This document shows, one piece after another, positions 53,701 through 64,000 of a stretch of DNA of 64,000 bases. The notes under the pieces were generated by a model. That model was not told where the DNA came from and did not search any database. It saw only the letters and a list, made by a program, of their open reading frames with translations. Position 1 is the first letter of the stretch. Every line of letters starts with the position of its first letter. A program made the position numbers and the translations under genes. The stretch lies in assembly GCA_020055645.1 (NCBI GenBank), contig CM034550.1, positions 6,629,501 to 6,693,500 on the forward strand, read 5' to 3'. The stretch comes from Tomocerus qinae. Taxonomy: Eukaryota; Arthropoda; Collembola; Entomobryomorpha; Tomoceridae.

Positions 53701-56215
53701 TTACGGATCCACATTGAGATGATGCTTAGTACATAATGGTGGTGTGCAATATTTATGTGTAGGTACCTAAGTAACTTATTCATGTGTATGCATGCATACC
53801 ATGTCATGTCATGAATTCTCTACAAATGTACTACTGCTTGTGCATAATATGTAAAGACTACTGCGAATACAATAGAAGATACAACATGAGCGTATAAACC
53901 AGGGGCTATTGGGGCTAAAGCGTTCCCTACAAAATCCCAGGAAAATAAGATTTGTTTCCCAAAAAATGAAAAAGCAGTTTCCCAAGTTAACTTAAGTCAA
54001 TTTTTGTCAATTTTGAGCATATTGGCATTATTGGCGTCTTAAAATGCCTGCAATTCTTGTATCTCCTGTGAATTTGTCTGTATTGGTGCCTTACAGGTTA
54101 ACCTCCCCAGAAATGGTACCTAAATACGCTTACGATAGTATAAGATACTAGATACACATCGCACAGTGTAGAAATTCAGTTCATACACTCAACAAACAGA
54201 CCTTTACTTTACGTGAGAGGAAGTATTCCAGGGAAAGTAACCCGGTAGGCACTACAGTAAAAATGGAGAAAGTAGAAAGTTGTGGGGAAAGTAGTAAATA
54301 CATAGAAACTTGCCAGTTTGCCTATAAATGTATCTGTACAGCGGATGTGAATGAATGTAAGATTATATTATATCTATCTACAGGGGAATACAAATATCTA
54401 GTAGTACATATTTTACACAGAATATATGAGTTGAATAACATGAAGTATCGTGATACAGCACTTTGTGAATCTCGGTGTAAGTAATACTACTTACTATGGA
54501 TAGTAAATTGTAGTGTGATAGAGTTCTCAGTTCTGCTTGGTGTGGTTGTCATAAAAAAGCGGTCGTACATAGATTGGTATATGAAATACAGGTACCTATA
54601 TAATACAAGGTTGGGTTAGTAGGTATAGGTACATTATGTTCTGTAGTAAGTTACCGTATTGTGTAGTGAACTGGCTGTAAGTGTAATGGTAGTACTAGAG
54701 CTCAAGTGCGGAAATTGAATCTGTCCCTTCATATTTCAAACATTTTCAGTTGTTATACATTTATGGGTTGTTCGCATCTGCATATTGTATGAGAATAGAA
54801 GAGAGTGAAAGGAAGAATGAAATGGAATAGAATAGAAGTAGAGTGCCTCGTTTGTATACACATTACTTCATAAAAGAAAAAATAACTGGATTCAACAGTA
54901 CAAAACAACAGCGGATCCTGCTCCCTTTTGTGAACTAAATTTGAGAACATCAGTAGCCACCACCTCTACACAATCCTGTTACTACAAAACCTCTTCTTGT
55001 AATACACGTACGGTGGAAATACAACATTTGGAAAATGGGAAGCAATGCATTCAGTAACTAATGTTACTGTTACTCGCTCTAATGTTGGCAGATAGAATGA
55101 AAATAGCACAATAAAAACTCAAGGAAATGTTGAAGAGAAACATTGACAGTAAAAAGTAGTAACACACACACAATACATGCCCTAGTATCAACCTTACTAT
55201 CGAATGAACTCGCATATTAAGAGTCATTAGCAGGAGATGTTATACATGTAGGAACTTAAACTCTACATATCCCTACATAGATTTATATAATACAGCATTA
55301 ACTTGTACATTATCGGTTATAGGGTTGAATTTTCAAATCTCAATCCCACCTACTATAGAAATATCTCCTACAGAAGGAAACTGTAACTACCTAGATATAA
55401 GAGTGTTAGTAGATACACTGATAGATAGTTGTAGTTCAGTAACGCATATGTGGATTGCATGGTAAGTACATGTGCAACTGAAAGTAAGTAACTTTTGTCG
55501 AGATCTAAATGGAAGGACGTGATTCTTATGTAAAGTGCACACTTATCGTTAGTCATGATGGCAAATGTGAAGGTGCGTGTGTATGTGAAAGCAAATAGCT
55601 TAGAGCGAGTACTCCACATTACATTAAGTTATATTACATAACATTGGATTACTACATAGAGTTTCATTGAATGAGCTCACTCTGTTCAAAAAGATATGAT
55701 AGCAAACAGCATGGTCTAATAATAATAAGGGAACATAAGCAATGTGTGTACTAATACACTAATGCACACTAGTATGTATAAGTATACATGTATACACATA
55801 ACGCAACACATTACTGGAAGAGAAATCTAGTTATCATAAGGCATGAGAGGAAATCGTAAAATATAGGATCATATACAATTTCTTGTCGTCTGGTTCGGAC
55901 GTTACAATACTTGAGATGACTCTTGGCTCGAAAGGCTTCCCATAATAATGTTTTCGAATAAGGTTGCCTGTACCGGTTAGTTCCCGGGTTGACTTGGCCT
56001 CTACCACTACAGTAAATATTACCTCTATAAATCCTGCCAGCTTGGAAAGAACAATAAGCCGCTTTATTTTATTGAATAGCCGTTTAGCAGAGAGCAGAAG
56101 AGAACAAGAGAGAGCGGAAAAGTGTTTTAGTACTTTTGAACTTGAGTTCAGTTCAGTCAGTTGCTTTGGTTAAGTTCACAATAGTTTAATAGTCAGTTCA
56201 GTTGAGTTTGCTTAC
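41728..56215 (-). other. First intron of the distal SLC35F transcript
   Basis: If the exon at 56216-56616 splices to 39670, this 14.5 kb plus the downstream part is intron. I found no convincing exon in it on either strand. Short frames such as 54263-54484 (plus) and 51372-51638 (plus) have no family resemblance. It holds a hairpin candidate at 52858-52930 and otherwise AT-rich unremarkable sequence. Confidence 0.45.
52858..52930. other. Hairpin with an 11-bp perfect stem
   Basis: GAACACTTTGT at 52858-52868 and its exact complement ACAAAGTGTTC at 52920-52930 enclose 51 bases that are GC-richer than the surroundings and contain a smaller CTGT-TCAA-ACAG hairpin. No known RNA family is recognised. 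Chance or an old element is possible. Confidence 0.3.
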
Positions 56216-56616
56216 CCTTTGCCCAAATGCTCCAGCTGAGCTTCGATGGCTTCGCAGATTCCTCCAGTGTTGGCACTTTCCCTTTGAGACGGACGACCAC
56301 GAGGAAAATTACTCCGCTCGTTATGCTCACTAAACTCTTTGCAATTGGCACTCACTTTGTTTCCTATGTGATTTTTACTTTGTCCAGGAGACAATGACAA
56401 CGACTCGATGCCACTGCCACTTCCAGTAGGTTCATGTTGATGATGATGGCTCTGCGGGAGATTTAATGTCAAAGGAGTGCGACAGTTCACATTATTTTCG
56501 CCGTAGAATTCCATACGGTGGTGATGTTGATGGTGAACCAGAGTGTGCTCGTGGGGATAATGACTGTCAGACCGAAGTGACGAAAGCTCGTCTTCCTCTT
56601 CTCCCACATTTGCCAT
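56216..56616 (-). CDS. SLC35F distal first coding exon (His-cluster N-terminus)
   Basis: 133 codons plus two bases, from ATG at 56616 to a donor reading AAAGG/GTAAGC. Phase 2 matches the acceptor of the transporter's second coding exon (39670), so the spliced product would be 546 residues with the junction HLGKG-TTWLAIFLG. The encoded cytosolic N-terminus starts MANVGEEEDELSSLRSD, and carries two histidine clusters (HEHTLVHHQHHHR and SHHHQHE). It ends with a short, helix-like acidic segment (CEAIEAQLEHLGKG). No other minus-strand gene between here and 41.7 kb could use it. An independent gene with undetected exons is the main alternative. Confidence 0.72.
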
Positions 56617-57926
56617 AGGTAAGCAGCACTAAAAAACGTTCAATTGACAATTACTGATTTTCTTTGTTCTTATTCCGGGAAATTTAAACCGGCTCACATT
56701 TTAAACTAATCAGGTGTCAGTAGTGCTTTTGACAGTTGTTTTGATATTCTGTCATGTCATATCTGAGGTGGACACTATAAAAGGGTCAAAAGTTGACAAT
56801 GTACCTGTAATTGACAATTGTATGTTCTTTTCAAGTGCTTTGTCTCATGCAGAGAACGTGCTTTTGGACCTGAATCTTTGTTTGTGAGTTCCTGCAGAGT
56901 AAATAAATTCAAAAGTTAGTAGTTTGCGATTTTCCTAGTTTTGTGTTTTGTTCTCCCACTTGCCTCCAAGTTCCAAGTGAGTGATAATTATATCAAAATT
57001 ACTCCACTGTGTGTGTAAAAGTGAACAAGGGTGTAAGATGTAAAAGTTAGTATTCTTTCCCTAGGGGCAGACTGGAGAAAGTGTTAAGTCTTACAAGTTC
57101 GTGAAGCAAGTCAGAGACATTTGGTATTTTGCAAACGCTGGATTGTGTATACCCCAAAGATCTCTGTCCTGAGCAACGGATCTTGTCCAACTGAGCGGAA
57201 TTTTCTTCTCCGCATTCGTTTTACTCGGAGCAGATCAGACTAGAACATGAAATTCATACTACCACCAACTTCTGGGAAGTGACTGAAGAGGAGCTTGGAG
57301 AAAGAGGAGGAAAAGCAAATTTTGATCATCTCATCGTGCTCTGCGTGCATTTCCCCGGTTCAGCTTTCCTTCTGCCTTTCTCCAGCACAACGCGCCAGAG
57401 AAAACTGCTTTCCTTTGGTTCACTACCACCTCACTATAGTAAACTTCCCTCGACACTCTTTATTTCCTCGGTGTCCCTGTGCTCATACTCTGTTTCTGTC
57501 ACACAGCTAGTTTTCATCCTATTCTGTGGATGTTCGCTGTGGTTGGCTACCAAACTATGATATAATAATATTGAATGTAGGATATATGCTTTTTGCTACG
57601 ATTCATTCCCCTAACCTTTAAAATATATCAAGTATATGCTTAAAGTGGGGTTAGTTGAATGTGTGATTGAAGGTTTAACTTACATCGCGCATCATTGGAA
57701 TAGAAAAAGTGCAGACATGAAATTACTATGTTCAAGTCGTAATCGTACATATTTGCCCGGACACTGCTGCAGACCGTTTTTCAACTTCAGATTGTATGAT
57801 TGAGGATAGAATGTATGTAGTTACTTAATTTACAGCAGTCTACGTGAAGCAAGTCAAACCAGAATGACTCATTTAATGGGCCAAATTGTTGGAAATTAGA
57901 AATTATAGTAAATATCTAGAATTAAA
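56617..57926. promoter_or_regulatory. Divergent intergenic region between SLC35F and the DEG/ENaC gene
   Basis: The two genes point away from each other with 1.3 kb between their start codons. It should hold the promoter and 5' UTR of the distal SLC35F transcript and the promoter of the channel. A 93-codon plus-strand frame (57279-57560) and an overlapping 71-codon frame lie here; neither resembles a known protein. No clear TATA-initiator pair was identified for either gene. Confidence 0.5.
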
Positions 57927-60900
57927 ATGTATTACGGCGCTCTGAATGGTGTGGACTTTGAAAATCTTGTATTGCAAAGGTATAGAGGAACATTAAAGAG
58001 AAATGAGAAATGGACAAAGATTCTGAATTATAAAAGTCCAGCCACAAAGCAGTACGAAGAAATTTCTCCCTTGTATCGAGAACGTGAGGCAAAATGCTGT
58101 GGAAATGGAAGTTGGTGGTGGGAGCCTCCTAAAGAAAGTATTCCAGCAGATTTTTGCTTAGAGTCTTCAATGCACGGACTTCGATTTGTTTCTCAGCCTA
58201 AACGTCACCTCAGTGAAAGGTAATAGAAATTAATTGAAGTTAAAACATTGAAAACAAGTAATCAATAGTTTTCATTTTATTCATAGAATTTTTTGGGCGG
58301 TCGTATTTATCGTCAGTGTCGTAGCTGCAACCTTGCTAATCAACGATGTTTGGACCAGATACCATAATAACCCTGTTATTGTCTCTTTTACGCCCCAAGA
58401 GATAGGAATAGATGACATACCGGTATGTAGCATAGCAAATCCAAACCCTTAATCTTAAAATGTTTAGACTATGTTGCTTGTCTCATTTTCATAGTACTAT
58501 CAGTATTCATGATATTACTAAAATCTTTAAATTTTTAGTTTCCCGCAGTCACAATTTGCAACATGAACAAGTTTCCCAAATCTGAACTCGATAAACGACT
58601 AAAGTAATTAAATTACTAGAATTTTTTACTTTTTAGACAATTAAATATCTATATAATATGATGTAACAATAGTTTTATAGCATTGAATGTTTAATCAGGA
58701 TTATTCAAAATGCAAATTCAAAAGGAGCCCCTACAGAAGAGGAGCACATGGCCAGAGAAGAGATTAAAATGATTTATGCTGCATGCTCATCCCAAAAAAG
58801 TTTTGCTAAACAAAATAAATTTGCATTTCATCGGGGAAGAATTAATCCTGATCTTACGGAAGGAGAGTTAAGTAGTGAAAGCAAACGAGAAATGGTGGAA
58901 TTTTTGGTCACTGTAAGAAATTATACTTTTATCTCCATTTAATTCTGATTCCATTTGAAGTTTTCTGAAGCATGATTATGAGCAATTTTTATAATTTTAA
59001 TTATAACTTTGTTGCAGAATACCCTTCCTTGTGACAAACTAATACGATACTGTGTGTGGTCCGAAGATGTAGTAGATTGTAAAAAGTTTTTCAAAGCAAT
59101 AATTACAGGTAATGTAGTAATGAATATCTCAATGAAACTCGGTTTGTATTATATCACCCCGGTACGTGTAGAAGCTGATTTTATCAAACTTTGAAAACTA
59201 AGTATACTGATATTATGTTATTCTATTCCATGAATTGTCTATACTGAATGAATTGGATCATCGAAACTTCAATTAGACTACGGCAAGGTAATAAAATAGT
59301 ATAATTTTATTACTACTGTATAATTACGTCTTGATCTCAGATTATTTTGTTCTATACTACGAGGCTGTTTTTTGTTTATGTCTGTTATCTTCTCCTGAAT
59401 GAATTGCCCACCAGTGCTGCACTTTCAATATGGTACCGGAAGACTTTCTTTTAAAATTGTGCGTTTGGGGTTTACTCATTTGTAAATTAACACTAGTACT
59501 GGTATTCTATTTTTAAGTATTCTTGTTTCAATCTATTGATCATTATCATTCAAAGTAATTTTTTTCGTTAAAACACATGCGACAGTAATCTTCGATCAAG
59601 AAATTCAACGCGAAGAAAAAGCGCATATGTGCCAAGGTGGACACCTGAAGAAAGACAAGAGTGGCGAAAATGGAATTACGTTGCAGATGGTTTCTTGCTA
59701 AAACGACACATTACACAACCTCGCAGACAATCTCGTGCCGGACTGCAGAACGGCCTTTCTATATTAATTGATCCAAATGTTGGGTAATAATTTTGAATTT
59801 TTGTCAACTCATGTACAAATTATTGGTTAAAAAATTAGTCTCATGTCTGATATATTCTTTGTTTTATTGTAGCAATAACTTTTGCCCCATCTCGGACTCC
59901 GAAGGTGTCAGGATTATGCTACACACACCTTTGGAATTGCCTCATGTTCAAGTAAGTTTTTCATTCAGCAATCTTTCATAAATGCCCTAATATATTTATC
60001 AACTTATATACCTTATATATACGAATGTGTATGAATTAGGAACTTGGGACGATTATTGGTTTGGGACAGGAAGTGGTAAGACTATTGGACTCAGCCACAC
60101 ATTTTTGAAAAAGTGAAAACAAAGCATTTTTTTAGTATTTGGTCAAGTATCAAGTAACAGTCAAGTATCAATTGGTGAGGGTTATTTTTGGGAAAAAGGG
60201 TATTTTGTCAGAAATTGAGTGTTGACTAAAAATTGCGGCGAGTCGAATGAAATGACTTTCAACTATGCATAAAATTTTCATTACCATGATTTTTTTCTCT
60301 GAGAGAACATCCTCCTCAGTGGTGAAAAAGCTCACCCCCAAATCCATCCAAATAGTATAAAGCAAAAACTTTCTACAGATGCTTTGTGTTCACTTTTTCC
60401 AAAAAATACTAGTGGTTGTAGCTGGGTCCAATAACCACAGTTTTACTCTGAAAGTTTATGGAGATTCACCCAGAAGTCACTGTGGCCGACGATGACATCA
60501 TAGATTTTGACGTTGTGCGTAAAACAGACCAATGCTAAATTATTTTATTTAATACATTTTTGTAATTGGATTTTGTCAATGTAATATTTCAATAGAAAGA
60601 TCGGAAATGCCTATTTAGCAATGAGCTTAGTTTGGAATTCTATCAACCATATACGGCTAGTAATTGCGTGGATGAATGCTCATCAAAAATATTAATTGAA
60701 AGATGTAACTGTACTCAATATTTCATGCCCAGTTAGTGTTTATGTAAACGTTTTATAACAATATGAATGTAAAACGGATAATGGAGCAATTAATATTTTA
60801 TTTTAATCATATTAATATTTAGGAGCACCTGGGACCAATATTTGTAATGCTGATTGGAGATCAGAGGAGTATAAATGCATTAAGACCGAAAAGGGTAACT

Positions 60901-61795
60901 GTATGATTTATCCTTACTCAGGTTTTCTCTTCATTTATGGATATCTAATACTTTTTTATTCGTCAGACAACATGGTAGATGCTGTGAAAGCTAAATGCGG
61001 ACATTGTATGTCCCCCTGCGAAGATGTTGCATACAATATGGAGGTTACTGTCAGTAATTTGCATGCACCAAAAACTTTATGGGAGGACCATGAAAATAGA
61101 ACGAAACAGGACTGGTATGTTTTTAATAGTTTGGATGAATTTCTCAAATTCATGCGTTGATTATTCATTAAAAAATTCATCCAATGCATTCTAAAACTAT
61201 TTCATTTGACAGGGCAAATAACAAAGTTGGAATATTACACTTTTACCTGGGGACTGATTCTACTGTACCGAGTTAGTACTTATATCCAGTTTATATTTCG
61301 TATTAACATAATTTATAAAATAACTACATACATACAATATGCAGTAATTACAATTATTAAAGTACTAAAATGTGTATAGAAGTCCGAAAACGACTTTATG
61401 GAACGACGGACCTCATTGGTAAATTGTTTTTCTTTAACATTTTAATTTAATGTGCCTGATAATGTCTCCTCGTTAGTTTCATTTACTATTTTAACGCAGC
61501 TAACACTGGTGGACTACTTGGACTATGTCTCGGATTCAGTGTGATGTCCTTAATTGAAGTTGTGTATTTTATCACCTTAAGAGCGTTTTGGCACTACAAG
61601 AGGAAGAAGCAATCTGTAACGAATATTGCAAATAGATTTATCGGATTCGTATGGAAATCCAGGCATAAAAGGTTTAATAAGGTTGGTATGGACATAGAAA
61701 GATATCCTATACCACTTAATCCAGCCTATACCAATTCTTATGGATTTCCACGAACTACCAACACACATGATGCTTTTAATAATTTCAGATTTTAA
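57927..61795 (+). CDS. DEG/ENaC sodium channel subunit, pickpocket-like, 658 aa, 17 exons
   Basis: Exons: 57927-58219, 58287-58422, 58539-58603, 58699-58912, 59018-59108, 59277-59287, 59415-59458, 59586-59783, 59873-59951, 60040-60075, 60455-60514, 60596-60731, 60823-60894, 60967-61114, 61213-61271, 61380-61418 and 61500-61795; all phases match (1977 nt). The start follows an in-frame TAA at 57909. Family hallmarks in order: the HG gating motif in SSMHGLRFV (83-84); first membrane helix about 99-120; FPAVTICNMNKF (144-155); the TDYGKCCTFN finger region (about 266-275), completed by an 11-nt exon; AGLQNGLSILID (336-347); the cysteine-rich domain (KDRKCLFSNEL, CNCTQYFMP, CGHCMSPCEDVAYN); and the second helix with the G-x-S selectivity filter in GLLGLCLGFSVMSLIE (565-580). 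Such channels are trimeric, amiloride-sensitive Na+ channels; ligand or mechanical gating cannot be told. It looks intact. Confidence 0.95.
59277..59287 (+). other. 11-nt microexon of the DEG/ENaC gene
   Basis: ACTACGGCAAG between a TTAG acceptor and a GTAATA donor. With one base from the preceding exon it encodes Asp-Tyr-Gly-Lys, giving the family-typical TDYGKCCTFN sequence, and it restores phase 0 for the next exon. Skipping it would leave phase 1 against phase 0 and break the frame. Confidence 0.85.
60083..60434. mobile_element. Foldback (MITE-like) insertion in DEG/ENaC intron 10
   Basis: Arms at about 60083-60127 and 60379-60434 are inverted copies sharing TATTGGAC(T/C)CAGC and GAAAAAGTGAA(A/C)ACAAAGCA, with indels. 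The centre has a direct GTCAAGTATCAA repeat (two copies near 60142-60171). No open frame encodes a transposase. It fills almost the whole intron, stopping about 20 bases short of the next acceptor. Confidence 0.65.
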
Positions 61796-64000
61796 AATAT
61801 TCATACAGAATTCAATGTCTGAAAAATAACTACTGCACTATGCATTAGTGTACTGTTGCTTGTTATTTAGAGCATGATAAACCTAGTACCCAATACTTTA
61901 TTGAAACAGTAAAGCTTCTGCAATTGAAGTAAGTATAACAAATGTATTTCATAAACACGCTATGATTACATTTATCCAGTAAACCGCTATACATGAGCTT
62001 CTATTGTCAGTTATTGTACCAAAATTGCTTCCAATTAACTGAATCGCATTCCAACTTACATTCAAACTATTGTATGTATGAACAAAATTGTAAGTAAATT
62101 GAAATGTTACACGAGTTTCCAATATGTGCATATAGAACCATTAATTTATCTTTTCATGTAATAAATCGTGCTATACTTAGTTGGATATTTTTCATAATAA
62201 CATATTGCATGTTTTGTACCAACTCATACAAATTTTTCCTTTCAAGTATCATCGCGGCTGGTATTTAAAGATAACGTACTGCAGTAATGCTATTCTAAAG
62301 GGCTGTCGTTACTGTATATAGAAGATTCGTCTTTCGTGCAATCAATGACATTGTGTAAGGCTTAACTTGTATGAAATGGTATTAGTAATTGTTGAAGTAG
62401 ATTATCATTCATCCCTGGAAACCATTACGATAGTGCTTCTTTCAGTACACGCTATTCTTGATTTATCATGCTGCAAAATGGACATTGCATAAAGAGTCCA
62501 GAATTGTTGCATGACATACAATATTATGTACATATATAAAATAATGAACAATCGGGAAAAGTTCGCCTTTTCGTTTTTGATTCTGCTAAAAGGTATTTTC
62601 CCGTATTGTTCTTACGAATGTCATGAAAATCGTCAGATGTGATAGGTTCTCCTAGTTTGGATGTCCTTTGCTTACAATTCGCAATTACTCGATATGATGA
62701 AACTCTACAGAACCTTTATGTTGGGGTAGTCATGTAAGAAAGCAAAAGCTTTTCGCACAGTCAGCCAAAATTGCACAGAAAGATAATTACTCCAGAATTG
62801 CACTATGTAGTACTATCTGTATAATCATGTATAATATTGTAATATAATTTGCATATGTTAATACATAGTAGTAGCTGTTACTTAAGTCACATGTCTTTAC
62901 CTTTTTGTGTATAGCGTATCTGTATTGTGATGTGAAGTTTAAGTATTACTGCATTACATTACTTAGCTAATGTATGTTTACTATAAATATAATCTATGTA
63001 AATAATATTATATGCTTAAGTATATAATGTGCTCAAGACAGGCAGCAGAGAATAGAGAATCTCGCAAATTCTTTTCGTATTCTATTAAACGAGGAGCTCA
63101 ACTCGTAATTTGATCCGAAATTTTTGCTGAGACTCTTCCATAGAACTGTGGACTGATCTCATTCCTTTTGCATGTTATCTTCTATGGTGTGCTCAGTGTG
63201 GAGGATGACATGAGCTATAGCCACTGCAATGGAAAAACGGTTCTGAATTGACTTGACTTTCACTTGGCCTGGTGTAGATAGAATAAATAAGCCTTCTAGT
63301 TGAGTCTTCATATCTCCAGCTTGGCCATGCCATACACTTGTCTTGCCTCACCAAGATTAGTATTATGTATGTGCCAATGGATGCATGCATATCTCCACGT
63401 TTGCTGTGCATACGCATGTAAAAGTAATATGCGAGACACTTTCTAAATATCAAAACTAACACGCTTCTATTCTATAAGCTCTATACTTTATGGAATATAG
63501 GCACTATATAGAGTAAGATATTATATTTCCCTGTTATATATAGTATGGTATTAAATACTACAACGAAACGTTGCTTCATGCATGCTCGCCTCTTTCAGAC
63601 CTATCTTTAGTACCCCTAATGCGTGTGCATTAAGTTAACACATCATATGTCATCCTCACTACCCGTTTTACGTTTACTCATCCACAGTTCTGTTTGGCTT
63701 CGTTTTCCTTGGCTCATGTCATAGTCATGATGTTCAGCTTATTCTTATGATGATATGAGTCTTCAACTATAACTGTGTTGTGCTATACACGATATATTCT
63801 ACTTAGCTATATTATAGGTATCTGTAATGATAGTGAAAGTTAAAATCATTTCTATCCAAGTTTCTCACCATATTATTCTGTTCAGTCCAATTGACTCCAT
63901 TTCACTTTGTGGACCAAACTTTCTAGCTGGTTTGCCTTTCTACTATGAGGAAGTACACTTTAAATATGGTAAACCTTGGGTAGATTTTCATATGTGGTTA
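61796..64000. other. 3' flank of the DEG/ENaC gene, no other gene seen
   Basis: A likely poly(A) signal AATAAA lies at 62160-62165, about 365 bases past the stop. Beyond it the sequence is AT-rich; an 89-codon minus-strand frame at 63193-63462 has no recognisable product. Nothing else is supported. Confidence 0.5.

Noticed and set aside
57279..57560. 93-codon plus-strand frame upstream of the channel gene
   Set aside because: Falls in the shared 5' region, overlaps another frame, and does not resemble a protein family; no phase-compatible link to the channel was needed.
60903..61160. Plus-strand frame starting inside an intron
   Set aside because: It is exon 14 of the DEG/ENaC gene with intron read-through at both ends.
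1..64000. tRNA, rRNA, CRISPR arrays, known microRNA precursors
   Set aside because: Looked for conserved T-loop words, regular spaced repeats and a few well-known arthropod microRNA sequences by eye; none found. This is a limited search, not proof of absence.

Overview
This is AT-rich nuclear DNA of an animal, most likely an arthropod. The evidence is spliced genes with GT-AG introns from about 40 bp to many kb, a TATA box spaced 32 bp from a TCAGT-type initiator, and a pickpocket-like DEG/ENaC channel. The species cannot be named from the sequence alone. There is no bacterial or organellar signature. No tRNA, rRNA or CRISPR array was found. Coordinates of spliced genes were worked out by hand from splice signals, reading phase and family motifs. 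For the four genes the exon phases join without a break and the total lengths are multiples of three. Layout, left to right: (1) 781-2507, minus: an eight-exon gene for a 282-residue secreted protein of unknown family, with a 15-nt microexon. (2) 2.5-6.7 kb: repeat-rich spacer with a diverged tandem duplication, a minisatellite of about 42 units of 20 bp, and a foldback (MITE-like) element. (3) 6756-7492, plus: a compact two-exon gene for a 98-residue secreted, cysteine-poor, Gly/His/Arg-rich peptide with an internal 51-bp tandem duplication, under a clear TATA/Inr promoter. (4) 7.5-30.7 kb: gene desert with diverged tandem duplications, a GATGAAATC satellite, and two pairs of dispersed repeats. 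(5) 30.8-56.6 kb, minus: an SLC35F1/F2-type ten-helix transporter with eight common coding exons and two alternative first coding exons (41.7 kb and 56.6 kb). Both first exons end in phase 2 and fit the same second exon. (6) 57.9-61.8 kb, plus: a complete 17-exon DEG/ENaC (pickpocket-like) sodium channel subunit of 658 residues, including an 11-nt microexon and a foldback element in one intron. It lies head to head with the upstream first exon of the transporter, 1.3 kb away. (7) 61.8-64 kb: no gene seen. The genes are not an operon or pathway. The transporter and channel are both membrane proteins that share a divergent intergenic region. The most interesting candidates for something undescribed are the repeat-built secreted peptide at 6.9-7.3 kb, the orphan secreted protein at 0.8-2.5 kb, and the transporter's two N-termini, one with His clusters and the other acidic with Cys clusters.
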